Of a DNA stretch of 64,000 nucleotides, positions 41,082 to 51,992 are shown piece by piece. Position 1 is the first letter of the stretch, and each line of letters starts with the position of its first letter. The notes below the pieces were generated by a model, which worked only from the letters and a program-made list of their open reading frames with translations, was not told the origin of the DNA and searched no databases. Source of the DNA: Brachypterus glaber (taxonomy: Eukaryota > Arthropoda > Insecta > Coleoptera > Kateretidae); NCBI GenBank assembly GCA_958510825.1, contig OY294049.1:29707415-29771414 (forward strand). Reading direction: 5' to 3'. Position numbers and translations under genes: made by a program.

Positions 41082-41999
41082 ATGGCAACCCAAATAACAA
41101 ATGAACAATTAATGGCGACGCTTTTAGAATCTATACAGCTAAATAAAGAAGAGTTTTCATCAATTAAAAATTCCATACAGGATATACAAAAATCTATTAA
41201 TATAAATACTGAGAAACTAAAGGAAAATACTGAAAAAATTATAAACCTAGAGCTAGAAAATAAACAACTGAAAGATAAACTAAGATTCGTGGAAACAGCT
41301 CAAAAAAGTAACAACATTATAATCTACGGATTAAGCGAAACCGGTTCTGATCTGGACGTATTTAAAAACTTTTTAGAAACTAAATTAGAAATAAACATAA
41401 GCAGAGAAGACCTAAATAAAATTTATAGAATAGGTAAAAAAGGAGATACTGTCCGCCCACTTCTGGTCAATTTTGTCTCAAATATAAGAAAACAAGACAT
41501 CTTCAAAAATATTGCTAAACTAAAAGGCACTAACATCTCTATATCAAGTGACTTGACCAAGGAAGAAAGGGACGAGAAAAAATTACTTTTGCAACATTAC
41601 AAAGCTGCTAAAGAAAAAAATTTAAGTACCAAACTAAGAGATAACATACTTATTATAAACGGCGAAAAATTTACCTATCAACAACTAAAGAACACTGTAC
41701 CTGAAATAAAAGTAACAAATCAAGACCCACAAGAAAATAATTTGGAAAAAGAGTTAGAAATCATAAAGGAAGATAGAGAGAACATAAGACCAAAAGACAG
41801 CAACGTAGAGAGAGTAAATCAAACTGAAGAAAAAGAGGCAAAAGCAAATACAAATCCTAACAAGAGACGTTTAGAGGAATCGTTAATCCTTACTGATCCT
41901 AGCAAAAAAAACAAAGTAGACAACAAAAATCCACAAGCATCTCGAGTTCTACGTTCCGTGGTGAATGCTGGGTCTCCTGGTACATATAAAAAAACATAA
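41082..41999 (+). CDS. LINE 2 ORF1 protein, coiled coil plus RRM-like region
   Basis: 305 codons, ATG at 41082 (AAAATGGCA). Residues about 20-75 form a heptad-rich Lys/Glu/Asn coiled coil. Residues about 80-160 contain NNIIIYGLSETGSD, the IYRIGKKG block and RPLLVNFVS, like the RRM of L1-type ORF1 proteins. SSDLTKEERDEKKLLL follows (residues about 156-172), matching the D.T...R..R..L block after that domain. The C-terminus is acidic and low-complexity, ending with basic RRLEESL and RVLRSVV. Likely role: trimeric RNA binding and RNP assembly (family knowledge). A 165-bp spacer separates it from ORF2. Confidence 0.8.
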   Translation: MATQITNEQLMATLLESIQLNKEEFSSIKNSIQDIQKSININTEKLKENTEKIINLELENKQLKDKLRFVETAQKSNNIIIYGLSETGSDLDVFKNFLETKLEINISREDLNKIYRIGKKGDTVRPLLVNFVSNIRKQDIFKNIAKLKGTNISISSDLTKEERDEKKLLLQHYKAAKEKNLSTKLRDNILIINGEKFTYQQLKNTVPEIKVTNQDPQENNLEKELEIIKEDRENIRPKDSNVERVNQTEEKEAKANTNPNKRRLEESLILTDPSKKNKVDNKNPQASRVLRSVVNAGSPGTYKKT

Positions 42000-42164
42000 T
42001 CTCCACATACATATAGTGGCACAAACATTTTTATTATTTTAATTTTGTTAATTATAGGTTAATATTTTGTGTATTTTAGTTTTAAGATTTTATTTCTGTA
42101 ATCTAAGAGTGAATTTTGTAAGAAGATAAGATTGGGTATAAAGTTATTGTGTTATATTGCTTAA

Positions 42165-45083
42165 ATGGATCCTTTTATTCGGGACTTTAGTGAAAATAAT
42201 ATAAGAACAGAGTTTGTAGAAAATGCTGTAGAATGTAATTCTGTATTCGAAATAAATAAGAATACTTTAAATTTTAAATTGCTTAATCTAAACATAAGAA
42301 GTGTTAATAAAAATTTACCAGAGTTAGAAATTTTTTTAGAACAGTTTTCGGATAAATTTGATTGTATTTTACTGACTGAAACTAGGCAAGTTAATGCAGA
42401 ATATATAAAACTGGATGGATATAACATAATTTATAGTGAAGGGGTTTACAATCAAAATGACGGTGTGATATTGTTCGTGAAAGATGGTCTTGAATACACT
42501 TATAAATTGGAGTACATAGATGAATGTAAGGTAATAAATGCTAAAATTAATTTTAATAATAGCGTTATAAATTTGCTGGGTATTTATAGACTTAATCCTG
42601 TAAATGAAAGAAAGTTTATAACTGACCTAGATAAATATCTAGCAAATAATGTAACTAGGGATGAAATATGTCTATTAACAGGAGACTTAAATATTGACAT
42701 TTTAAACCCTGATTCGACAGCAAGCGAATACCTTAATATCATGAATGAAAATTTGTTTAAGTCATTTATTAACAATATTACAAGAAAATTATCCGGCACC
42801 TGTTTAGACCATATATTTATAAAAACAAAAGATAATTTGGAAGATTTCATCATACCTATAACCGTAAGTACTAACATAACCGACCATTATCCAACGGCGG
42901 TACAAATAATAATGGGTCAAAAAATAAAACATAAAATGAGTAAAAATAATTTTATTAAGCAAATTAACTATAAAACATTAAATCAAGATTTAAATAATAT
43001 TAGCTGGGACTCTCTTCTCAATAGTGACGTAGAAACTGCAACAAATAACTTTATTAATACAGTTAAAAAATATATAGTTAAAAACACAATTTGCAAAAAA
43101 ATTAGGAAAGAAAAAGTTAAACGTAAGCCTTGGATTACTCAAGGAATTATTAATTCCATAATAAACAGGGATAATCTTTTAAAACAGTTTTACGTTACAA
43201 AAGATCAAAATATTAAAGCTACCTACAACTCCTTTAGAAATAAATTAAACAAAATAATATCTAAAGCAAAAAGCGATTATTATAAAAATAAAATTCAAAA
43301 TAGCAATAGTAACAAACAAATGTGGAACACGATAAACGAACTTAAAAACACTAAAACCGGCGAAAATAAAAATAAAATTAATGAACTACGGCATAAAAAT
43401 AATATAGTCAAAGATAAGGAGAAAATCTGCAATATTTTTAATAAGCACTACATTAAAATGGGAGGGAAACTAGCTAAAAAAATTAAAAAACTTAACAATT
43501 ATAAAGAGAATAAATTAGAAATTGCTAATTCTATGTTTTTAATGCCCACCAGCCCTAAAGAAATCAGTATAGTAATAAAAAACCTTAAAAATAAGAAATC
43601 TGTAGGAATTGATGAAATTTCCAGTCAAATAATAAAGAATATCTCAAATTCTATAGAGTATCCATTGGCGAAACTTATGAATGAAATATTTGATTCAGGA
43701 GTGTGTCCGAAGGCATTTAAAACCTCAATAGTAGTGCCAATTTATAAAAAAGGTGACAAACTGGACCCTGTCAATTATAGGCCTATATCCCTTATAACCA
43801 ACTTTACCAAGGTATTTGAAACACTTGTAAAAAACAGAATTGAGAATTTTATTAAAAAGTATTTGATTATCTCTGACAGGCAGTACGGCTTTCAAAAGGG
43901 TAAGTCTACGCAACATGCTATAACTGATCTAATTAATGATCTTTATGACTCTCTAGATAAAGGTATACCTACCTTATGTATATTCTTAGACCTTGCGAAG
44001 GCTTTTGATACTGTCTGTCATGAGAAGTTAATCAATACATTGGAACGGTTGGGTATAAGGGGTACCTTGTTAAAACTTATTAGAAGTTACCTAAAAGATA
44101 GAGAACAGTTTGTTAAAATAGGAAAACACATGAGTGACCCACTTTCACCTGAATTTGGTGTACCACAAGGCACTATATTGGGGCCACTACTATTTATATT
44201 ATACATAAATAACCTCTTTTTAGTAAAAACTAGAGGCAAAATCATAAGTTTCGCTGATGATACCACTGTACTATATAAGGGTACTAGCTGGGAAGAACTC
44301 ATAAGTATGGTCCTGTCTGACTTTGTTCTTATCAAGAGCTGGTTTGACCACAATATTTTAACACTAAATTTTGACAAGACCGTATTTATGACATTCGGAT
44401 GCTACTCAAATAGTATACCAGAGTTGGATATACTTACTTTTTTTACTGAAGATGATAACTTCTCCATAAAAAATACCAAATCTACTAAGTTCCTGGGAAT
44501 CACTATAGATCAGCACCTCAGGTGGGATTTGCATGTAAAACAAATTAATAGTAAAATTAGATGTTTTATTCCCTATTTTAAAATTTTAAATCAAATTCTT
44601 AATCTTCAACAACTCAATATGATTTATAGTGCTCTAGTAGAATCTCACTTGAGGTATGGTATACTAGGTTGGGGTGGGGTATACAGGAGTTTCTTAGAAG
44701 ATCTGGAAATAACCCAAAAAAGAATACTTAAAGTTATTCACAAAAAGAGTTATACTTACCCGTCTGATGAAATCTTCTCATTGTCAAGAAGAATGGACTG
44801 CAGGCAGCTTTATTATCTATCCTTAAGTATACATATGCACTCTGCAAAAAAAGAATTTAGATCGACAGTTACAAGAAATAATAAAAACTTACTTGTTCCA
44901 AAAGTATTTAAGACTATTGGTCAAAGAAGCAGCAAATACCTGGGCCCAAGGGTTTATAATTCGTTTCCTCCTGAAATAAAAAATATTTTAGTACTAAATT
45001 CATTTAAAACAACATGTAAAAACTATATTATTAACTTACCTAGAGTATACGTCCATAATATTATAGATCTGAAAAATGTCTAA
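42165..45083 (+). CDS. LINE 2 ORF2: endonuclease and reverse transcriptase
   Basis: 972 codons, ATG at 42165. Endonuclease: LNLNIRSVNKNL, LLTETR, GDLNIDIL, CLDHIFIK and NITDHYPT give the expected Asn, Glu, Asp-Asn and His. RT: KSVGIDEISSQIIK, NYRPISLITNFTKVFE, FQKGKSTQHA, IFLDLAKAFDTV, GVPQGTILGPLLFILYINN, FADD at 44250-44261, FLGITIDQHLRW. The C-terminus has YLGPRVYNSFPPEIK, the usual tail block. It carries out target-primed reverse transcription in the nucleus. No stop or frameshift visible. Its insertion separates the mariner start codon from the rest of that gene. Confidence 0.93.
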   Translation: MDPFIRDFSENNIRTEFVENAVECNSVFEINKNTLNFKLLNLNIRSVNKNLPELEIFLEQFSDKFDCILLTETRQVNAEYIKLDGYNIIYSEGVYNQNDGVILFVKDGLEYTYKLEYIDECKVINAKINFNNSVINLLGIYRLNPVNERKFITDLDKYLANNVTRDEICLLTGDLNIDILNPDSTASEYLNIMNENLFKSFINNITRKLSGTCLDHIFIKTKDNLEDFIIPITVSTNITDHYPTAVQIIMGQKIKHKMSKNNFIKQINYKTLNQDLNNISWDSLLNSDVETATNNFINTVKKYIVKNTICKKIRKEKVKRKPWITQGIINSIINRDNLLKQFYVTKDQNIKATYNSFRNKLNKIISKAKSDYYKNKIQNSNSNKQMWNTINELKNTKTGENKNKINELRHKNNIVKDKEKICNIFNKHYIKMGGKLAKKIKKLNNYKENKLEIANSMFLMPTSPKEISIVIKNLKNKKSVGIDEISSQIIKNISNSIEYPLAKLMNEIFDSGVCPKAFKTSIVVPIYKKGDKLDPVNYRPISLITNFTKVFETLVKNRIENFIKKYLIISDRQYGFQKGKSTQHAITDLINDLYDSLDKGIPTLCIFLDLAKAFDTVCHEKLINTLERLGIRGTLLKLIRSYLKDREQFVKIGKHMSDPLSPEFGVPQGTILGPLLFILYINNLFLVKTRGKIISFADDTTVLYKGTSWEELISMVLSDFVLIKSWFDHNILTLNFDKTVFMTFGCYSNSIPELDILTFFTEDDNFSIKNTKSTKFLGITIDQHLRWDLHVKQINSKIRCFIPYFKILNQILNLQQLNMIYSALVESHLRYGILGWGGVYRSFLEDLEITQKRILKVIHKKSYTYPSDEIFSLSRRMDCRQLYYLSLSIHMHSAKKEFRSTVTRNNKNLLVPKVFKTIGQRSSKYLGPRVYNSFPPEIKNILVLNSFKTTCKNYIINLPRVYVHNIIDLKNV

Positions 45084-45417
45084 CTCGGTAAAATTACTCA
45101 CTCCTTTAAAAAAAATAAAAAAAAAAAAATAAATAAAAAAGCAAAAATAAATGTATTCTTATTTATAACTCTGTCTATATAAATTCTACAGCATTACTTA
45201 AAGTGTATACTTACCCAATCTACCTCCCCAAACACTTATAATTATTTTGTTTTATGTATAAAATGTAGTATTTAATATTATGTATTTGATGTATTCTATG
45301 TTTTTTTTTTTTTTTTTATATACGCACATTCAAATTTACTTTGTAAATTTTAGTGCATATTAGCATATTTGTTGCAAATTATTTATTATTTATATTGTGA
45401 AACTTAAATGCAATAAA

Positions 45418-45448
<31 letters not shown>
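45084..45448 (+). other. LINE 2 3' UTR and (ATT)n tail
   Basis: Noncoding, with an A-run (45105-45130), a T-run (45300-45318) and AATAAATATT just before the ATT repeats. Followed by the AAAG duplication. Confidence 0.8.
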
Positions 45449-45450
<2 letters not shown>

Positions 45451-45452
45451 AG

Positions 45453-46498
45453 AAAGAAATTATTTTAACTTATGGAGAATGTGCTCGAAATTTAAGAGAA
45501 ACAACGAGAAGAATAGTAGAAAAGTTCCCCGATGATAGTATAAGTTACTTTAGCGTACGAAGAATTGTTAATTTATTTTTGGATACTGGAGGAGTGAGGG
45601 ACATAAAAAAAGTTTGCGAAAGTCCAGTAACCAAAGATCCTGAAACTATAACTATAATTCAAGAAGCAGTTATCAATGATCCCCACACGTCTACAAGGAT
45701 AATCGCAAGGGAACATCATTTATCACGCACATCAGTTAGTAGGGTTATTAAAAATTCTAAATTACATCCGTATAAATTATGTCTTAATCAAGAGTTACAT
45801 GGGAGGGATTTTGAAAATAGGGTTCGATTTTTTGATGAACTTTTGGAATTAACAGGGGATGACGAGGACTTTCTACCAAAATTTTGTTTAGTGACGAATC
45901 TACATTTAAAAGCAATGGAGTTGTCAACAGGCATAACATGCATTATTGGTCTGTTGAAAATCCGCATTGGGTTAGGCATGTTGACAACCAGCGGATTTGG
46001 TCTTTAAATCTTTGGGGAGGGGTACTGGGGGATTCGGTTATTGGACCTTACTTTTTTAATGGGCATCTAAATGGGAATATGTACCTAAATTTTTTGCGTG
46101 ATGAATTACCGGAACTTTTAGAAGACGTACCACTAAATTTGCGAAATGACATAATTTTTATGCAGGATGGGGCTCCTGCTCATTTTTTTCATGAGGTGAG
46201 GACTTTTTTGGATGAGACTTATAATACATGGATAGGTCGTAGTGGTCAAATTGCCTGGCCAGCAAGATCACCCGATTTAACCCCGTGTGATATTTTTTTG
46301 TGGGGATTTGTAAAGGACAGGGTTTACCGACAAGCTCCCACCACTTCTGAAAATATGCGTCAAAGAATCGTTGAAGCATTTAACAAAATAACACCGGTAA
46401 TGCTTCAACGAGTCAGACATAATTTTGAAAGTAGGCTTTTTATGTGTATTCAGGAGGATGGGAGAACTTTTGAACATTTACGAAACGACTATGACTAA
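45453..46498 (+). pseudogene. Mariner-type transposase, main part (one frameshift)
   Basis: Continues the frame begun at 40754. N-terminal region KEIILTYGECARNLRETTRR resembles the DUF4817-type start of a widespread insect transposase group (from memory). Then come the HTH (STRIIAREHHLSRTSVSRV), then a loss of one T in a T-run at 45870-45872 relative to the inverted copy. The rest is open at 45884-46498: first Asp in LFSDES, second in MQDGAPAHF, third likely in SPDLTPCDIFLWG. By my count 40 residues separate the second and third Asp. It would cut and paste DNA at TA; this copy needs one base for an intact frame and is also split by LINE 2. Confidence 0.85.
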
Positions 46499-47222
46499 CT
46501 ACTTTACAAAAAGACAGATAGATACACAGACAGACTCAGACATCTAAACAAAATTAAATTGCTTTATCATGTTAAAAATGGGGGCTTCTTATGTAGACGA
46601 TGTGGGGAAGAGTATCAATGCAGATACATATTAACTTGCTGCTTGATTTGAATCCATTTGAATCGTGGAAGACTCGCAAAGAATTAGAATTATTTGCTAA
46701 TAATAGATTTTGTGAAATGGCATTTATATTCCCATGATTCTCTGAAGTTAGATGCGTAATTTTGACCTTTTTTCATCAGAACTGGAGTGATTTGGGAAAA
46801 CCTAAGGACTAACATGGATTTATTTGAAATATTGTACAAAACAATTCTAATAACACTGAAAATATTCTAGAAAGGCGTAATATTTTATAGATGTATGGAA
46901 TTTGACACAATGATGAGATAATTAATTCAAATATCATAAATACGTCTTGCGTTTCGCATATTAATAAATAATATTAATAATAACAATCAATTTGATATTT
47001 TAACTTATGAGAATTATTCTTAGTATCATTTAACTTTTAATTCCAACCAAAATGTACGTAATTAATTACATAACAATAAATTAATTGACTAAATTGCCCA
47101 TAATATGACAGTTTTTTTCCTTTGTTCTTCTGTATTTGGTCTAATTTTGGTCTGGTTTGGTTCAAAAAAACAAAACAAACGACTAAGAACAAAAGCACGA
47201 AGTAGGACTAGATGAAGTGACC
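46499..47222 (+). other. Mariner-type element 3' noncoding region
   Basis: AT-rich, no gene recognised. CTAATATG at its end (47223-47230) is the target duplication of the next MITE. Confidence 0.6.
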
Positions 47223-47230
47223 CTAATATG

Positions 47231-47858
47231 CAGGGCCGGACAGAGCCAGCCCGGGCCCCGGTGCAACTTTTTACTCGGGCCCCCATTTTTTCAAAACATA
47301 ATTGTCCCATGCAGGCCTGCAGCTAAGGCACTGAGGGCCGAAGCGGCGCCCCCATTCATTAACTAAGCGCCGCAGTCGAAAATTTTTCCAAATTATGTTA
47401 ATTTCTGACTGTTTTATTTTCATAGTTCAGCAAGCTTAAGTATGTAAAAAATAATAAAGTCTTAGCGCCGCAGGCGAAATTTTATTCAATTTTGATAGCT
47501 CTGGCGCCGCAGGCAATTTTGTTACAAATTTTAAGCCTTTGCAAGCTTGAACTAAAAAAAATACGTAGGTAAATTAGCCCTAGCGCCGCGGGCGAATTTT
47601 TTTACAAATTTTAAAACACTAGTAACAGTGCACTATTATTTTTTACAAAAATCCAAAAAGGCTTAAGCGCTGCCGCGGCGAAATTTTTTCTATTGCCCAT
47701 TTGGAACGAGATCTACTTATTTGCTCATTTTGACGCCTTATCGATCTGGGGGAGTATAAATAAATAAACTGTTTTTTAAAAACTTCTGTCGCCGGGCCCC
47801 CTTCGAGCCCGGGCCCCGGGTAATCTGTACCTCCTGCACCCCCCTGAATCCGGCCCTG
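47231..47858. mobile_element. hAT-like MITE, 628 bp, G+C-rich ends
   Basis: Ends CAGGGCCGGA and (minus) CAGGGCCGGA; CTAATATG on both sides (47223-47230, 47859-47866), a perfect 8-bp duplication, as in hAT elements. The subterminal parts are rich in CCCGGGCCCC. The interior repeats GCGCCGCAGGCGAAATTTT with variation at about 47370, 47465, 47510, 47583 and 47670. No open frame. Confidence 0.85.
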
Positions 47859-47866
47859 CTAATATG

Positions 47867-48611
47867 AACCAGCTGCAACTTCATGCAACTGCGAGGGAAG
47901 GGGGTTCTTTACAAGCTAATTAATTATGTTTTTTAAAATCTAATAATTATAAAACATGTTTTATCATAAGTTGTCCAATAGGTTTTATAATAACTTGCTT
48001 TACCAATACTTTCATTATGATATAGACTTGACTTTGTAAAAAAAACTGCTAAGATTAATCTAAGATTAATCCAATCATACCAATTAAAAAATTTGATTGA
48101 GCGCAAAAAATCAAAATTTATTAGTAATTAAGTAATACACTCTGTAGTATAAAATACCCTAGTCCACAAGGTCCTTACTAAGTCTAAGTAAAAATCTAAT
48201 TTATAACATTAGATTTGACATTTATTTTTATCGTGAACGTCATATTTGCAAACATTTATTTTCATATCATCCTCTCTTTTACATTAGCGGGGTCATTCCA
48301 TAATGCACTTACCATTTTTTACCGTTTTCTAAAATTAAAAATTTAAATAGAAAACTATTGTTTTTAGTAAAAAAAACTATCATATGATAAAGAAATGATA
48401 TTATTTTTTTAAATTTTGGCGTTAAAAAATGTTATTATGCTAAAAAAAAATTCTGTTTGTTGCTCTAGCCTAAAAACAGAAAAAAGTACAACACTTTTTT
48501 CTGGCGTAAATTGAAGGTAACTAGGTCTATATTGACTGGTAAAAAATATATTTTAATAGCTTTGATAATAACGCCACAATTTGACTGATTTGTCTACCGT
48601 GGGACACCGTG
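47867..48611 (-). repeat. Mariner 3' spacer and right terminal inverted repeat
   Basis: From about 48190 to 48611 it is the reverse complement of 40284-40754, more diverged than the mirror copy at 38330-38797. The outer end is GTCTACCGTGGGACACCGTG. 47867-48190 is AT-rich without recognised content. Confidence 0.75.
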
Positions 48612-48613
48612 TA

Positions 48614-49315
48614 TATGTGTACTCTAAAACCATTTTTTTTTTTAATTTTTATATTGCTTCGTTTGGGCGTGGTCACCCTCCCAAATTTGAATTTTTCTGA
48701 TTTTTGCATGTTGGGAAACTTGATATTTCTTGGTTGTTAAATGAGATAGCGACATGAAACAAGCGTAGGTTTTTTAATTAACTATTGGGCTACCTTTTTT
48801 GCCAAAAACACTTTTTTCTCAAAAAAATTAAAATAGGTTAAAATGGCATTCAAAGTTTGGCATAAAATTCAACAAAATCACGATTTTTAAATTTCAATAT
48901 TTTTTTATAGGGCTGACTTTAGGGTTCAATTTTTTTTTGTAAAAAGTTCTATATAAGTACTATGAACTGTAAAAGTTTTAAATCAAAATATATATTTATA
49001 AATTTTTTACAGCACTTTAAAAATATTACTTTTTCGAAAATACCCTGTTTTGAGCCTCTATTACTCAGATTTTACCAATTTTAAAAATCTGAAATTTTTA
49101 CACATGAAAACTCTCTATTTTAACATTGCAGAAAAAAAAAATCAAGAATGTGTTTTGCCTTAAAATGAAAATATAATTAAAACAAAATTGACTTAAATCC
49201 AAATATTTTATTACTTTAATTTGTTACTAACCTTTGTGCGTATAATTAATGGTACGTAAAAATATCTTAAAATACAATATTTTATATAAATACTTAAAAA
49301 TATATACTTCTGCAT
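48614..49315 (+). repeat. T copy 2 left terminal inverted repeat, inner part
   Basis: Continues 40193-40281 after the mariner insertion. It matches 23090-24895 of copy 1 directly and about 51985-52700 in inverted orientation. A degenerate second copy of its inner end (49320-49450) follows, as in copy 1. Confidence 0.78.
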
Positions 49316-49711
49316 TTTTAAAAATCTGAATTTTTAACACATGAAAGCGAACCAACCTAAAAATTTCCAGAATGTGTTTTGCCCTAAATTAAAATTAAAT
49401 CGAAAAATATATCACCTAAATTTAATCATTTTATCTTTGAAAATATACCTTTTTAATACTTATCTTAAGATTATTTTATAAAAATAATGTATATTTTATT
49501 ATTATTTTATATTATAATTACCGATTTAAAGCAGTTATGAGCACTAAGCCTTTTAAAGGATTAAATTTATATAGAAATAAACGCTAATCTCCCTTTTTCC
49601 ACTACTTATTTTGGGATAATAAATCTGAATTCTAATTACAGTTTAAGAAATATATATATATAAATACAGGCATTTAAAGTAATAATTTAGTACATAAACG
49701 TATGTTTAAGT

Positions 49712-51992
49712 ATGGAGTGCTCTATTGGAACTTATATCAGTGAAGAATGCCACAAGAATTGTTATGGAGTTGTAAAAAAAAGAATAAAGCTTTTTAATGA
49801 ATATAGCTGTGAAGATCAAATTTTACTAAAATCAAGAGATATAGTGTCCATTTGTGAATATCATGTTCTTAAAATATTATCATAGCATCTTTGGACGATA
49901 ATGCTGTGATCCCTTCAATCGACACAAAAAAATAATACATACACATCTAAGGGAAATTTCGCTTGAAGATGTTAAAAACGAAGATTCTACACATAATACC
50001 TGGCAAATCTTTGTGTTTATCATGTCGAAAAATTAAGTCAAAAATTAACGAAGAAAATAAAGAAAATTTTGAATGATATAGACAATTTTGACGATAGTGG
50101 CACCACGAGTACAAGTGTCATGCAGAAAAACCTTTTATATCACCGAAGGAAAGTTTAGATAAAATAGAATCTGTGTGTTCATCTTTGGGCTTATCCCCCA
50201 TATCAAAAATTACAAAATGCAGCACAGAAAAAAGAAAACAGAAATTAGAAACAAAATTAAACAAAGTTAATGTCAGTTTTAGAAAAAATTTGGAACTTTC
50301 TTTTGACCAAGTATTACCTTGCAAAGAACAAAGCTTGCCCAACCCTTCTTTAGAATTAGAATATAAAGGGTTTATAGAAAAGTTAAAACAAAAATGCGAA
50401 AATGCAAAGAAGGAAGAAAAGGTTAAAATAATTAGTCTTTTACCTAATTTATGGTCTAAACAAAAAATATGCACAGAGCTTATTGTTTCCCATCATTTGG
50501 TTAGGCTGACAAGAAGATTGATAAAAGAACAAGGAATTATGCCTGAATTGGTAAAATATAAAAGGGATGGAATTTCAGATGAAACGATAGAAAAAGTAAT
50601 AGCCTTTTATGAGGATGACGAAAACAGTAGAATGTGTCCTGGCCAAAACGACTCAGTTTCAGTAAAGATTAATAATGTAAAAGAACACAAGCAGAAGCGA
50701 TTGGTTTTATGTGACTTGAACGAGTTGTTTGTAGCATTTAAAGAAAAACATCCTGAATGGAAAATCGGGCGGTCAAAGTTCTGTGAACTGCGGCCAAAAT
50801 GGTGCATTCTAGCTGCTGCTTCTGGTACGCATACCGTTTGCGTCTGCACGTATCATCATCATGCTGATTATAAGGATTTATTAGAGTTTATGGTTTGTGA
50901 CCTAACTAATTATAATTGCATGATAGGAAATTGTAATAATTGTCCTAAAAAACACTTTCTCCTCGAACTTTTTTTGGAGTCAGATGAAATTATTGATATG
51001 CCCGATGATGTGACCTATAAGCAGTGGCTAACAACAGACAGAGCTGAAATGGTTACAGTTATTCAAAGAAGTGATGAATTTTTTAACTCACTGGTTGGTA
51101 AGCTTGATGTTTTAAAAAAGCATCACTTTATTTCCAAAGAACAATCTCGGTTTCTTAAAGAAAAGAAAAATAAGCTTTCTGAAACAGAATGTATTGTCAT
51201 GGGTGATTTTTCTGAAAATTTCTCTTTCATTATTCAAGAGGAAATTCAAAGTCACCAATGGTCGAAGAAGCAAGCGACAATACATCCTTTTATATATTAT
51301 TATTATGACAAAGAGCTTGATGAAGTTAAGCATCGAAGTTTATGTATAATAAGTGATCATCTTGAACATAATACTGTCGCTGTTTATGCATTTCAAAAAC
51401 ATGTCATAAATGATATTAAAACTAAGGTTCCAATGATAAACAGTTTAATTTACTTCAGCGATGGAGCAAGCAGTCAACACAAAAACAGGAAAAATTTCCT
51501 TAATCTATGCAAACACAAGCAAGAGTGGGAGGAACAACAAAGAGAAAACTGACGAAGTCCAGTCTACAAAGAACGATAGATAATCAAATTTTAAATACAG
51601 AGGATATGTTTAAATACTGTAAAGAAAATATAACTGGCGTTACATATATATACGTAGATTCCAAAGAAATACAAGACCATAATGATTTTCTTAAACCAAG
51701 ATTTGAAAACTGTATTTCGATACCTGAAACTAGGCAATATCACCGATTTGTACTTATTTCGGAAGAAATTATTAGATGCTACAAAACTTCCCAATCTACA
51801 GAATTTAAGGAAGCATTAATAATAAAAGTAAAAAAGATTATCAAGAAAACTAAGTATTGTAGAAAAAAACTCATTAAAAAGAAGAATCTGGATATAAAAA
51901 AGAATCTTCAGTACAAGAAAAACCAAACAATAAAGAAAAAAGTAAAAAGTACAGCCAAAGAAAAAATCCCAAAAAAAAATAGAAAATGCTGA
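49712..51992 (+). pseudogene. Transposase-like gene of element T, copy 2
   Basis: ATG at 49712 (MECSIGTYISEECHKNC). Here the A-run that is frameshifted in copy 1 keeps the frame, but small deletions near 49843, 49865, 49995, 50075 and 50115 break the N-terminal third. From 50173 the frame is open to 51552: Cys-rich and HTH-like parts, C.LRPKWCIL, LHADYKDLLE-region (shortened), CPKKHFLLELFLESDE, MGDFSENFSF, FSDGASSQHKNR. A deletion of about 70 bp near 51520 removes the HGK.ACDG block still present in copy 1; the last part (51507-51992) then continues in another frame with YIYVDSKEIQDHND and a Lys-rich tail. Together the two copies define one protein of roughly 800 residues. Function as transposase is inferred from its place between inverted repeats. 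Confidence 0.65.

Larger units (their letters stand above)
40775..45448 (+). mobile_element. Non-LTR retrotransposon (LINE 2), apparently full length
   Basis: 5' UTR of about 300 bp, ORF1 41082-41999, ORF2 42165-45083, a 3' UTR and an (ATT)n tail of about ten units (45417-45448). 4-bp target duplication AAAG, inside the mariner transposase. Both ORFs are uninterrupted, so this may be a recent and possibly autonomous copy. APE-type endonuclease; exact clade not assigned. Confidence 0.88.
40284..48611 (+). mobile_element. Mariner-type (IS630-Tc1-mariner) element with long TIRs
   Basis: Both ends are CACGGTGTCCCACGGTAGAC (the right one on the minus strand); TA flanks both (40282-40283, 48612-48613), and element T copy 1 gives the empty site. 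The terminal inverted repeats run about 470 bp (40284-40754 and about 48190-48611) with more divergence inside. LINE 2 splits the transposase after its seventh codon, and a hAT-like MITE sits near the right side. Confidence 0.88.
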
